The notes under the pieces were generated by a model that saw only the letters and a program-made list of their open reading frames with translations, did not search any database and was not told where the DNA came from. Shown here piece after piece: positions 9,633 through 17,926 of a stretch of 64,000 bases of DNA (position 1 is the stretch's first letter; each line of letters begins with the position of its first letter). Made by a program: the position numbers and the translations under genes. Source of the DNA: Paenibacillus sp. GM2 (GTDB lineage Bacteria > Bacillota > Bacilli > Paenibacillales > Paenibacillaceae); contig NZ_LN831278.1 in the NCBI RefSeq assembly GCF_900069005.2, positions 48,372 through 112,371 of the forward strand, written 5' to 3'.

Positions 9633-10331
9633 TTGCAATATGAATCGCAATCGCAATGGATGGAGCTAGGGGTCTCCAGGAAGGACAAAATAATAATTTG
9701 GGCGGTGTTCCCGATTCTTGGGGCAGTGGCCGGCTGGTTTATACCGGTGTTGGCCAAATGGATCGTGGCATTACCATGGTTTCCCTTTCAGGGAGTGTTC
9801 AAGTTGGTCTCTTCTATGCACGGGGCTTGGGGCTCAACCGTGATGACGGCGCTTGGCCTGGTTGGCGGGGGAATTCTCTCCATAATCGCGGTGAAGGAAA
9901 GCTTGCAAATTCGTCTCTCTGATCGGGAGGTCCGGTTGAAGATCCACGATGAGGAACGGGTCTTTGCAAGACAGGAGGTGGCCGCAATCTTTCTGGATCA
10001 GAAGCAGTTGGTCCTGTTGGATATGAACGGGCGTGAGCTTTTCCGGGACGAGGCGGATGGGAAGTCTAAAGCTATAGCGGAAGCGTTTATCCGCGCCGGA
10101 TATGACTGGCGGGAGCAAGACCCATTTGCTGAAGAATATGCGCGATGGGTAGCCGATGCTCCCGGGCTGTCCCCGGGTGCAAATGCATTATTCCTAGCAA
10201 GGGAGAAGGCTATTGACAGAGAAGATAAAGAGGATGCGGAGGATCTGCGCAAAGAGCTTTCCAAGCTGGGTGTTACGGTTCGTGACGAAAAAAAACGGCA
10301 GTATTGGCGCATGCATGGACGGAGGCCCTAG
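9633..10331 (+). CDS. YqeB-family membrane protein
   Basis: A 232-residue protein with two N-terminal membrane segments (IIIWAVFPILGAVAGWFIPVL and VMTALGLVGGGILSIIAV), then a soluble part rich in charged residues ending VRDEKKRQYWRMHG. It resembles the YqeB family known from Bacillus subtilis, for which I know no function. The TTG at 9633 is chosen because AAGGGGAG lies eight bases upstream; a TTG at 9609 is in frame but lacks a site. The start abuts the kinase stop, so the three genes probably form one operon. Confidence 0.7.
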   Translation: MQYESQSQWMELGVSRKDKIIIWAVFPILGAVAGWFIPVLAKWIVALPWFPFQGVFKLVSSMHGAWGSTVMTALGLVGGGILSIIAVKESLQIRLSDREVRLKIHDEERVFARQEVAAIFLDQKQLVLLDMNGRELFRDEADGKSKAIAEAFIRAGYDWREQDPFAEEYARWVADAPGLSPGANALFLAREKAIDREDKEDAEDLRKELSKLGVTVRDEKKRQYWRMHGRRP

Positions 10332-10341
10332 TTTGATCGTG

Positions 10342-10530
10342 TTAACGAAACTGGCAATCGTTATTTGGGCATAAAGTGGCCTCCAAAAAATCTAACGAAA
10401 CAGGATATCGCTATTTGATCAAAAAAGAGCTATTCGGGTCTAAATTAGCATGAATAACGCTCTACCGTTTCGTTAGATTCACATCATGCGGATTTTCCCT
10501 TACATAGCGTTCCTCAGTTTCGTTAGATTA
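10342..10530. repeat. Four short dispersed-type repeats, two direct and two inverted
   Basis: A 27-bp unit, TCTAACGAAAC-N-GATATCGCTATTTG, occurs at about 10342-10369 and 10391-10417 in one direction and at 10453-10479 and 10503-10530 in the other. The common core is TAACGAAAC...CG(C/T)TATT. The layout can fold into nested hairpins. The segment lies in the gap after the YqeB-like gene and has no coding capacity. Confidence 0.8.
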
Positions 10531-10713
10531 GGCCGAAGTTGATCGAGCCTGTTATGGATTCCGTTCCTTCATAGGTACTAGCCCTCAAGTGGTATGTTTA
10601 TCTCCTGTATCTATTTATTGTCCCTTATAAAGCAGTAATCTTCCGTCATTTGCATGAATTCTGGACAGCAGGGGAAAAATTGGGATAACTATGAAAGGAG
10701 GACGAGAAGTCCA

Positions 10714-11868
10714 ATGACAACTAGGATCTCAAAGGTAATGGCTTCTGCTCTGGCTATTGTGTTGATAGCAGTAATTACTATAAGCGGTCTAGGGGGTTCT
10801 GTACCTGCATCGGCTGCTATATTGGACAACAACCACATAACAGGTGAAACAGGCGGGGCAGAATCCCTGCCTCAGGGGGCTGCTGTACGGAACTCTGACC
10901 AGGAGCCTGCCTCTGTGCAGATTACCCTAAAGGGCAAGCCGCTGAAGCTGCAGGGCATACAAGGGCAACAGGATGTGCTTGTTCCGCTCGAGCTTATCGA
11001 GAGAGGGTTAAAAGTAAAGGTTAAATACGATAAAGGCAGCAACCGCTATTTTCTGAGACGAGATCATGTTGTTGTTCAGCTCACCCCGAAAGAGGACGGA
11101 GCTTGGGCGGTTGTAAACGGGAGTACGCAAGTGCTTCCCTATGAATGGAAAGAGCTGAATGGTCAGCCTTATGTATCGGCCAAGGTACTGACAGATCATC
11201 TGGGATTTACCTCGACTTATGATGCGTCCAAGCAGACGCTGGACCTCGTTCCGCATAAGCTGAACAAGATCAGAGTAGGGACCCGCGTGGTCGATAAGTC
11301 GATCCCCGAGGCCATGATTAAGGTCGAGTACCCTCAGGTCAGCGGACTTAAGAATAAAACTGCGGAGCGGAAAATCAACAGCGTACTGCAGAGCAAGACG
11401 GATGAATTTATCAAGCAATCGCTACAAGAGACAAAGGCAGGTCCCTCTCCAAATGGTGAGCCCTATCAGTTTTTGGGCAACTACACGGTGACATTCAATC
11501 GTGAAGGGCTGTTAAGTATTCTCTTGCAGTATTATTCATATACGGGTGGGGCACATGGCAACCCTGTTCGTGAAGGCTTGACCTTCCGGCTCAGTGACGG
11601 AAAGCTGCTGACGCTCGACGAAGTGCTGAAGGACAATCCGGATTACCGCAACATTGTCGATCCGGCGATTGCCAAGCAATTGGAGGCGACCGAGGGGTAT
11701 TTTGGCGGCTTCAAGACAATTGGCAAGAATCCAAGCTATTATCTGAAAAATGATGGAGTCGTAATCTTCCTGCCGTTGTACGAGTATTTGCCTTATGTGA
11801 ACGGCTTCCCTGAGTTCTATTTCTCATTCTCAGAGCTTGGGGTGAAACCGTCGAAAATCGCTAAGTAG
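10714..11868 (+). CDS. Secreted stalk-domain protein with DUF4163/DUF3298-like C-terminus
   Basis: A secreted 384-residue protein. A signal peptide (VMASALAIVLIAVITISGLG, then ASAAI) is followed by a copper-amine-oxidase-N/stalk-like region (VQITLKGKPLKL...DVLVPLELIERGLKV...YVSAKVLTDHLGFTSTYD). The C-terminus has the YSYTGGAHGNP and LSDGKLLTLDEVL segments of the DUF3298/RsiV-type fold. This combination is common in Gram-positive cell-envelope proteins, some with a PdaC deacetylase, but no deacetylase domain is present here. ATG 10714 follows AAAGGAGGA; an upstream ATG at 10654 has none. Confidence 0.8.
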   Translation: MTTRISKVMASALAIVLIAVITISGLGGSVPASAAILDNNHITGETGGAESLPQGAAVRNSDQEPASVQITLKGKPLKLQGIQGQQDVLVPLELIERGLKVKVKYDKGSNRYFLRRDHVVVQLTPKEDGAWAVVNGSTQVLPYEWKELNGQPYVSAKVLTDHLGFTSTYDASKQTLDLVPHKLNKIRVGTRVVDKSIPEAMIKVEYPQVSGLKNKTAERKINSVLQSKTDEFIKQSLQETKAGPSPNGEPYQFLGNYTVTFNREGLLSILLQYYSYTGGAHGNPVREGLTFRLSDGKLLTLDEVLKDNPDYRNIVDPAIAKQLEATEGYFGGFKTIGKNPSYYLKNDGVVIFLPLYEYLPYVNGFPEFYFSFSELGVKPSKIAK

Positions 11869-11908
11869 GAGCCCGAGCCCGAGCCCATCATCACATAAAA
11901 GACAGCAA

Positions 11909-11944
11909 AACAGCAGGTCTGGAAGTCCAGGCCTGCTGTTCTTA
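11909..11944. terminator. Bidirectional terminator between the stalk-domain gene and clpP
   Basis: A 14-bp stem (AACAGCAGGTCTGG / CCAGGCCTGCTGTT, one mismatch) with an AAGT loop lies between two convergent genes. Confidence 0.8.
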
Positions 11945-11953
11945 TTGTCCCTA

Positions 11954-12541
11954 TTAAGCGTTGGCTTTATCGATAACCTTGTCGACCAGTCCGTATTCCA
12001 TGGCCTCTACAGCGCTCATGAAGTTGTCGCGGTCCGTATCGCGCTCGATTTGCTCCAGCGGCTTGCCAGTACGCTCGGCGAGAATCCGATTCAAATTGTC
12101 GCGCATTTTGAGAATGCGGCGGGCGCGGATCTCGATATCCGTCGCTTGACCTTCTGCGCCGCCAAGCGGCTGATGGATCATAATCTCACTGTTCGGCAGG
12201 GCAAATCGCTTGCCAGGTGCGCCTGCATTCAGCAGGAAAGCTCCCATGGAAGCAGCTAAACCAACACAAATGGTGGATACATCGGATTTGATAAATTGCA
12301 TCGTATCGAAAATGGCCATGCCGGCTGTAATCGAACCGCCAGGGCTGTTAATGTACAAATGAATGTCTTTGCCGGGATCTTCGGCATCCAGGAATAACAT
12401 CTGCGCAATAATGGAATTGGCTACGACGTCATTAACCTGTGTACCAAGGAAAATGATGCGGTCTTTCAGCAATCTGGAATAAATGTCGTAAGCACGTTCG
12501 CCACGGTTACTCTGTTCAACAACCATTGGAATATAACTCAC
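11954..12541 (-). CDS. clpP: ATP-dependent Clp protease proteolytic subunit ClpP
   Basis: The serine peptidase core that degrades proteins fed by ClpC/ClpX/ClpE ATPases in the cytoplasm. Counting from a GTG start (preceded by AAGGAGG, spacing 8) gives 195 residues, beginning [10 protein letters not shown]. The catalytic triad is at the canonical places: Ser98 in GLAASMGAF, His123 in MIHQPLGG and Asp172 in TDRDNF. The longer open frame upstream is not used, as the ribosome site decides the GTG. The promoter overlaps a CtsR-type operator, so heat and protein stress should relieve repression. Confidence 0.96.
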   Translation of the reverse strand: MSYIPMVVEQSNRGERAYDIYSRLLKDRIIFLGTQVNDVVANSIIAQMLFLDAEDPGKDIHLYINSPGGSITAGMAIFDTMQFIKSDVSTICVGLAASMGAFLLNAGAPGKRFALPNSEIMIHQPLGGAEGQATDIEIRARRILKMRDNLNRILAERTGKPLEQIERDTDRDNFMSAVEAMEYGLVDKVIDKANA

Positions 12542-12651
12542 CGATAAACCCTCCTTATTATTAGCCCAAAGGGAAGCTCCCTTGGTTTCAAGCTGTTCAT
12601 ATATTAGTTCGATCAATTCCAGAATTGACGGAATTGATGATTTGTAATCCT

Positions 12652-12691
12652 ATAATAACTAACTTTTTATCAAAAGTCAAAGATAGTCAAA
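12652..12691 (-). promoter_or_regulatory. clpP promoter overlapped by a CtsR operator
   Basis: AGTCAAA-GAT-AGTCAAA at 12675-12691 matches the CtsR heptad direct repeat (A/G)GTCAAA-NAN-(A/G)GTCAAA. Read on the minus strand, one heptad supplies the -35 TTGACT (12675-12680) and, 17 bases on, the -10 is TATTAT (12652-12657). CtsR bound here would block RNA polymerase directly. Confidence 0.85.
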
Positions 12692-12702
12692 CTCAAGGCA
12701 AT

Positions 12703-12724
12703 AAAAAAGCCCACAACGGGTTTT
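12703..12724 (-). terminator. Terminator of tRNA-Arg
   Basis: On the minus strand AAAACCC-GTTGT-GGGCTTTTTT forms a short hairpin with a T run just past the tRNA 3' end. Confidence 0.65.
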
Positions 12725-12737
12725 GTATGAAAAATTA

Positions 12738-12812
12738 TGGCGCGCCCGCGAGGAATCGAACCTCGATCTCAGGCTCCGGAGGCCTACGTCATATCCATTG
12801 GACCACGGGCGC
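12738..12812 (-). tRNA. tRNA-Arg(CCG)
   Basis: A 75-base cloverleaf on the minus strand. The acceptor GCGCCCG pairs with CGGGCGC, followed by discriminator G and an encoded CCA. The anticodon loop CUCCGGA gives CCG (arginine), and the T-arm reads GAGGTTCGATTCCTC. Its promoter is TTGCAT-17-TATAAT (12859-12864 and 12836-12841). Confidence 0.95.
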
Positions 12813-12835
12813 GTAATTTTAGTGCAACAAAATTG

Positions 12836-12864
12836 ATTATATGGCATTAGAGACTAAAATGCAA
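12836..12864 (-). promoter_or_regulatory. tRNA-Arg promoter
   Basis: On the minus strand TTGCAT, 17 bases, TATAAT, ending 23 bases before the tRNA 5' end. Confidence 0.75.
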
Positions 12865-13066
12865 GAGAAATTCATTACTCCTTAAAATTGATTGCCTATT
12901 GACTATAAGGAGTTGCGGCTCGAGAACCGCTGGCTGAGGTTTGAACGGCCTGTCTTCTATTGAGTTTGATCAAATAGCTCCCTGAATCTCTATATTGATT
13001 GGCGGAAAGTAGAGAGTTAGCCCGCTGAAATAAAGCTTTTTGAGATATAAAATAAAGTTATTGTCT

Positions 13067-13110
13067 TTGAAAGCGTTTTATGTTAATTTAAATCTATAAA
13101 AACGTTTTTG
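13067..13110 (+). promoter_or_regulatory. cre-like site and LacI-type operator before the LacI gene
   Basis: TTGAAAGCGTTTTAT (13067-13081) matches the CcpA cre consensus except for the expected C near its end. A second near-palindrome, TAAAAACGTTTTTG (13097-13110), sits 20 bases before the start codon and recurs as TAAAAACGTTTTTA at 14209-14222 before the transporter. This suggests autoregulation plus carbon catabolite control. Confidence 0.6.
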
Positions 13111-13129
13111 TTAAAAAGGACGATCACCA

Positions 13130-14149
13130 ATGGCGAAAGTTACAATTAAGGACGTTGCTAGAGAAGCCGGGGTATCCATTTCTACGGTTTCCAATGCATT
13201 AAACGATGTGGATGTGTTGACTCCGGAGACGAAGTCGCATGTACTCAAGGTAGCAAAGCGTATGAATTATGTGCCGAACTTGAATGGGAAGCTGCTGAAG
13301 TCAGGCAAGACGAAGATGCTGGGCTTCTTTACAACCAGCGTGTCAGGGCCGTATTTCTACATTTTGGTTGAGTCGATGGCCCGCGAATGTGAGCGCCTGG
13401 GTTATGGCTTGAACGTATTCGTTACCAAGGAGAAACAGGTTATTATGAGCAATATTCTTGGTCGGCGTGTCGATGGTGTGGTTATTTACGAAGAGCTCAA
13501 AATTGATGAGAACGACATCGCAGCGATGGAGAAAGACAAGATCAAGGCGGTATTTCTGGATCGGGTCATGGAGAACGAGACGATGGGAAGCGTGATCTTC
13601 GATTCGTATGTGGCCGGTTATGAGGCGACTAAATATTTGATTAGTCTGGGACATAAGAAAATCGCTTATATATCAGGCGTTGATACAATGTATGACAGCG
13701 TACAGCGGCGAGAAGGATATTTGGCTGCACTTCGGGAGCATCGGCTGGAGACGGATGAAGATTATATTTTACAAGGGTATTTTGAGGAAGAAGGATCTTA
13801 CAATGTGGTGAAATCATTCCTCCGCTCGCATCATGACAAAGTACCGGACGCATATTTGGCGGGGAACGATTTGAGTGCAATCGGATGTATTCGCGCCTTA
13901 AAGTCAGAGGGATACAGAATTCCCGAGGATATAAGCGTCATGGGCTTCGACGATATTGAAATTGCTCAATATTTCTCGCCGCCGCTCACGACGGTAAGGA
14001 ACCAGATTGCCAGACAAGGGATGCTTGTCATCGATCACCTGGTTCGATTGATTCAGAAGAAGGAGCAGGGCAAACTGCAGAAGCTGTCTAGCGAGATTGT
14101 AGTGCGCGGTTCTTGTCAGGTAAAGATAAAGCGGGATGATCTTATTTAG
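13130..14149 (+). CDS. LacI/GalR-family transcriptional regulator
   Basis: A sugar-responsive repressor for the transport and hydrolase genes that follow. The HTH is at the N-terminus (VTIKDVAREAGVSISTVSNALND), then a hinge helix, then a periplasmic-binding-protein-like effector domain (VDGVVIYEE, HKKIAYISG, VMGFDDIEIAQYFSPPLTTV). Length is 339, normal for the family. The effector sugar is not predictable; the GH30 enzyme downstream suggests a product of beta-glycan breakdown. Matching operators before this gene and before the permease gene support direct control of both. Confidence 0.92.
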   Translation: MAKVTIKDVAREAGVSISTVSNALNDVDVLTPETKSHVLKVAKRMNYVPNLNGKLLKSGKTKMLGFFTTSVSGPYFYILVESMARECERLGYGLNVFVTKEKQVIMSNILGRRVDGVVIYEELKIDENDIAAMEKDKIKAVFLDRVMENETMGSVIFDSYVAGYEATKYLISLGHKKIAYISGVDTMYDSVQRREGYLAALREHRLETDEDYILQGYFEEEGSYNVVKSFLRSHHDKVPDAYLAGNDLSAIGCIRALKSEGYRIPEDISVMGFDDIEIAQYFSPPLTTVRNQIARQGMLVIDHLVRLIQKKEQGKLQKLSSEIVVRGSCQVKIKRDDLI

Positions 14150-14208
14150 AAAGACAAATATAGGGTCATTCCTATTTTTGCAGCGAGTAGGGTCATTTTT
14201 TGCAAAAA

Positions 14209-14222
14209 TAAAAACGTTTTTA
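14209..14222 (+). promoter_or_regulatory. Palindromic operator before the sugar transporter
   Basis: TAAAAACGTTTTTA is a perfect 14-bp palindrome with a central CG, as LacI-family operators have. It matches the operator in front of the LacI gene (13097-13110) in 13 of 14 bases and lies 34 bases before the permease start. Confidence 0.7.
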
Positions 14223-14255
14223 TTGGATTTGCTACTAAAAGAGGGGGAGTCTTAA

Positions 14256-15215
14256 ATGGAGAAGTTAGCCGGAGCACCTGCTAAGAAGCCTATGGGACAA
14301 AGGGTTAAGCAATTTTGCGTAGACTTCAAGAACCAGTGGGAAATTCAATCGATGATTATCCCGGGCGTTATTTTTATGATTATTTTTTGTTACGTACCCA
14401 TTTATGGTCTGACGATCGCTTTCAAGAATTACACCGTTATCGATACTCTGGATTCTGCGCCTTGGGTAGGGCTTGAGAATTTCAGAATCATCCTGTCGGA
14501 CCGATATTTCTGGGATTCCGTAATCAATACGCTGGGCATCAGCTTCCTGAAGCTATTGATCGGCTTCGTTATCCCCATCATATTGGCAATTATGATCTAT
14601 GAACTGGGCATGGGGCGGTTCAAGAAGATGGTACAGACCATCTCGTATCTTCCGCACTTCCTGTCCTGGATCGTACTCGGCGGTATGCTGATTACTTGGC
14701 TCTCCACTTCGGGCTTGTTCAACCAGATTTTAATCGGACTTGGGGTGATCACTAACCCGCAAAATATTTTGCTCGATCCGGGCAAGTATTGGTGGATTGC
14801 TACCTTGTCGGACATCTGGAAGGAGGCAGGCTGGGGGACAATTTTGTATTTGGCGATAATGGCCAAGATTGATCCGACCTATTATGAGGCAGCAAAGATT
14901 GATGGTGCGAGCCGTATGAGACAGATCTGGAATATTACCCTGCCGAACATGAAGATGATTATCAGCTTGAACTTGATCCTTACTGTAAGCGGTTTATTGG
15001 GGTCGAACCTTGATCAGACGCTCGTTCTGATAAACTCGCAGAACCGTGTCAGAGCGGAAGTTATCAATTCCTATGTGTATCGTATGGGGATGACGCAAGG
15101 CGACTTCTCATATGCAACCGCGGTTGGTTTAGGCGTCTCTATCGTCTCCGTCATTCTGCTTGTTACTGCAAATAAGGTGACAAGTAAATTAAACGACAAC
15201 CAATCGGTTTTATAG
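14256..15215 (+). CDS. ABC sugar transporter permease, LplB type
   Basis: A 319-residue permease of the carbohydrate-uptake-1 class, LplB/YtcP-like. It has about six membrane segments, the LplB-type IIPGVIFMIIFCYVPIYGL start and the EAA loop (YYEAAKIDGASRMRQIW). It pairs with the LplC-type subunit 13 bases downstream and the lipoprotein after that. No ATPase gene is nearby; such systems use a shared MsmX-type ATPase encoded elsewhere. The substrate is probably an oligosaccharide. Confidence 0.9.
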   Translation: MEKLAGAPAKKPMGQRVKQFCVDFKNQWEIQSMIIPGVIFMIIFCYVPIYGLTIAFKNYTVIDTLDSAPWVGLENFRIILSDRYFWDSVINTLGISFLKLLIGFVIPIILAIMIYELGMGRFKKMVQTISYLPHFLSWIVLGGMLITWLSTSGLFNQILIGLGVITNPQNILLDPGKYWWIATLSDIWKEAGWGTILYLAIMAKIDPTYYEAAKIDGASRMRQIWNITLPNMKMIISLNLILTVSGLLGSNLDQTLVLINSQNRVRAEVINSYVYRMGMTQGDFSYATAVGLGVSIVSVILLVTANKVTSKLNDNQSVL

Positions 15216-15228
15216 AGGGGGCATTCTT

Positions 15229-16116
15229 GTGAATCGAAATACGCTTAAAAAAGACATCGATAGTCGAATATTTGACACTGTGAATGTAACGCTGCTCCTG
15301 ATCTTTAGCATTATTATTATCGTTCCGCTGTGGAATGTCATTATATCTTCCTTCAGCTCGGGAAAGTCCCTCGCCGAGGGCGGATTCATCTTCTGGCCAA
15401 AGGAATTTTCGCTCGAGAACTATGAAGCTGTATTTAGAGATTCAAGCATTTGGCAATCCTTTTTCATATCTGTTGCCAAGACCGTTATTGGGGTTATCAC
15501 CCACGTCTTCTTCTGTGCCATGATCGGTTACGGGCTTAGCAAGCAGAAGGTTCGCGGCCGCAAGCTGTATGTGACGATGGGGGTCATTACGATGTTCTTC
15601 TCCGGCGGAATGATTCCAACATACCTGTTAATCAAATCGCTCGGTTTGCTGAACAGCTTCTGGGTGTATATCATACCGGCATTATTCAGCTATTACGACG
15701 TAATTATCCTGATGAACTTCTTCCGTAATGTGCCTGATTCGCTCGAAGAATCGGCAAAGATTGACGGGGCGGGAGACTGGCGGGTATTCCTGAAAATATT
15801 CATCCCTCTGTCCATGCCGGCGATTGCCACGATTGCGCTGTTCAACGGGGTTGGCCAGTGGAACGACTTCATGACAACCAAGCTGTATGTGACGGATAAG
15901 ACTCTGTATCCGCTGCAGATGAAGCTGTATGAAATTATCGTTCAGTCGCAAACCCAGTCGATGCAAAATATCGGGGGTTCAGCGGTCATCGAGACAACGA
16001 CCAAAGGGGTCCAACTAGCAACGATTGTCATTACGACATTGCCGATCGTTGTGATGTATCCAATATTACAGAAGTACTTCATCTCAGGCATGATGTTAGG
16101 GGCGGTCAAAGAGTAG
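15229..16116 (+). CDS. ABC sugar transporter permease, LplC type
   Basis: The second permease, 295 residues, ending in the family-typical ISGMMLGAVKE. The EAA loop reads LEESAKIDGAGDWRVF. GTG start after AGAGGGGGC, 13 bases after the previous gene, so co-transcribed and probably co-assembled with it. Confidence 0.9.
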   Translation: MNRNTLKKDIDSRIFDTVNVTLLLIFSIIIIVPLWNVIISSFSSGKSLAEGGFIFWPKEFSLENYEAVFRDSSIWQSFFISVAKTVIGVITHVFFCAMIGYGLSKQKVRGRKLYVTMGVITMFFSGGMIPTYLLIKSLGLLNSFWVYIIPALFSYYDVIILMNFFRNVPDSLEESAKIDGAGDWRVFLKIFIPLSMPAIATIALFNGVGQWNDFMTTKLYVTDKTLYPLQMKLYEIIVQSQTQSMQNIGGSAVIETTTKGVQLATIVITTLPIVVMYPILQKYFISGMMLGAVKE

Positions 16117-16175
16117 GAATACTTCTGAATAAGCGCACAGTCTTAAAGTTCTATCTATCAAAGGGAGGGTAAAAA

Positions 16176-17819
16176 ATGAAAGAGAGCAAGAAGAGCATGA
16201 GAAGGACGGGAATTAAGCTTGGTATTGCCTTGATGGCTGTAGCTTTAATTGTTAGCGGTTGCGGTGGCTCCAAGGGCGGAGGCAAGAAAGGCGAATTAGC
16301 TTCCATTGAAGACCGTTACACGCCAAGCGCGGATACGCCGGCATGGCAGTTGGATAAGAAAGAAGCGCCAACCGAGTTGACCTGGTATGTGAATGCTGAT
16401 TGGTGGAACACGGAATTTGGCAAAGATGTCGTAACGAAAAAGATCCAGGAGGATCTGAACGTAAATATCAAGTTCATTACGGGTGATGACACCAAGTTGA
16501 ACACCTTTTTCGCCGGTGGCGAAATGCCGGATCTGATCACGACATTTGGTGCCAGCTCTCCTGTTGTACAGAAGGCAGATACATGGGCGTATTCCCTGAA
16601 CAATCTGGCTGAGAAGTATGATCCTTATTTCAATAAAGTAGCGGCGCAGGATACGTTGAACTGGTTCAAGCTGAAGGACGGCAAGACCTATGGATATCCG
16701 GACTATTCCAATACGCAGGTGGACTATGATAGTGGACAAATCCCGGCGAAGACAGCTTTCGTAATCCGCAAGGACGTATACGAAGCGCTGGGTAATCCAA
16801 GCATGAGCACACCGGAGGAATTCCAAAGTGTACTGAAGGATATTAAAGCGAAGTTCCCAAGCCTGATTCCATTTGGCTTCAACTCCATCGGGGAGGGCAC
16901 CGGTTCTCTGGGTGAAGTATTGCAGGACTTCATCGGTGTACCGCTCGAAGATAGCAACAACGGCTTCTACAACCGTAACCTGAACGAAGACTATCTGACA
17001 TGGCTGAAAACCCTGAACACCGTTTATAGGGATGGCAGCATTAGCGATGACAGCTTCGCTGATGACGGTCCAGCCTTCGAAGAGAAAGTTAAGTCCGGTA
17101 AATATGCAACAATGCTTCTTGACGGAACACCGCAGCAGGGCGGCAACCTGCAGATCTTCCTGAGTGCGAATCAGGGTAAAGAATATATTGCGATTGATGG
17201 ACCACAGAGTACCGTTGGCAACCAGCCGACATTGAACCAATCCGGAATTACCGGCTGGATGATTAACTTTATTACGAAGGATTGTAAGGACCCTGCCAAG
17301 GCGATTCAAATCTTCACCTACCTGCTTAGTGACGAAGGTCAAATGCTGGTGAACTACGGAATCGAAGGCGAAACATATAAATCGATCGGCGACGGCAAAT
17401 ATGAGTTGTTGCCTGAAGTGAAGGACCTGCAATTGAACAATCCGGACAAATTCAAGAAGGAATATCGCATGGGCGAGTTCATTTTCTTCGGTCATGACCG
17501 TTATAAAGCGCTCAGCACAGACTCCTTCCCTGAATCGATTAAACAAATGCAAGAGTGGGGCAAGGGCAAGCTGGTACCGCACTTCATATTGGAGAATATC
17601 GATCCGGACCAAGGCAGCCTTGAGGCACGTTCGCTTAGCGCTATCAACACGAAGTGGAATACAACGATGGTCAGCATGATTCGCTCGAAGGATGACAATG
17701 AATTCAACAACAATCTGGCATCCTACAAGTCCTTCCTGGATGAGAACAACTGGGATAAGATCCTGAAGGTCCGTACGGAGAAAATGCAACAAAATAAAGA
17801 GAAATTGGGTATAAAATAA
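16176..17819 (+). CDS. Extracellular solute-binding lipoprotein, LipO/YtcQ type
   Basis: A substrate-binding protein for the two permeases, anchored outside the membrane. The lipobox ALIVSGC sits after a short signal peptide with an MKESKKSMRR start. At 547 residues it is in the size range of LipO/YtcQ-type binding proteins, longer than MalE. Segments such as WWNTEFGKDVVTKKIQEDL, FAGGEMPDL and GITGWMINFITKDC are typical. GGGAGG precedes the ATG. A terminator follows, but the glycosidase gene is only 107 bases on and may be read through. Confidence 0.9.
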   Translation: MKESKKSMRRTGIKLGIALMAVALIVSGCGGSKGGGKKGELASIEDRYTPSADTPAWQLDKKEAPTELTWYVNADWWNTEFGKDVVTKKIQEDLNVNIKFITGDDTKLNTFFAGGEMPDLITTFGASSPVVQKADTWAYSLNNLAEKYDPYFNKVAAQDTLNWFKLKDGKTYGYPDYSNTQVDYDSGQIPAKTAFVIRKDVYEALGNPSMSTPEEFQSVLKDIKAKFPSLIPFGFNSIGEGTGSLGEVLQDFIGVPLEDSNNGFYNRNLNEDYLTWLKTLNTVYRDGSISDDSFADDGPAFEEKVKSGKYATMLLDGTPQQGGNLQIFLSANQGKEYIAIDGPQSTVGNQPTLNQSGITGWMINFITKDCKDPAKAIQIFTYLLSDEGQMLVNYGIEGETYKSIGDGKYELLPEVKDLQLNNPDKFKKEYRMGEFIFFGHDRYKALSTDSFPESIKQMQEWGKGKLVPHFILENIDPDQGSLEARSLSAINTKWNTTMVSMIRSKDDNEFNNNLASYKSFLDENNWDKILKVRTEKMQQNKEKLGIK

Positions 17820-17838
17820 CAGCTTTCATTATTTGAGC

Positions 17839-17866
17839 GGGCCCCTTAACCAGGGGCCTTCTTTAT
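17839..17866 (+). terminator. Hairpin between the binding protein and GH30 genes
   Basis: GGCCCCT-TAACC-AGGGGCC followed by TTCTTTATT. It would reduce expression of the glycosidase relative to the transporter. Confidence 0.65.
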
Positions 17867-17926
17867 TCAAACCAGGTTTGGCATGGCTAACATATACAAG
17901 ATCACAATAGAAGTGGAGGAACATAC

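Noticed and set aside
12625..12816. Open frame across the clpP promoter and tRNA-Arg
   Set aside because: Covers a CtsR operator and a tRNA gene on the other strand; the translation contains the tRNA complement.
16296..17792. 498-codon open frame on the minus strand opposite the solute-binding lipoprotein gene
   Set aside because: It lies antisense to a well-supported gene with signal peptide and family motifs, has no ribosome site, and the translation resembles no family.
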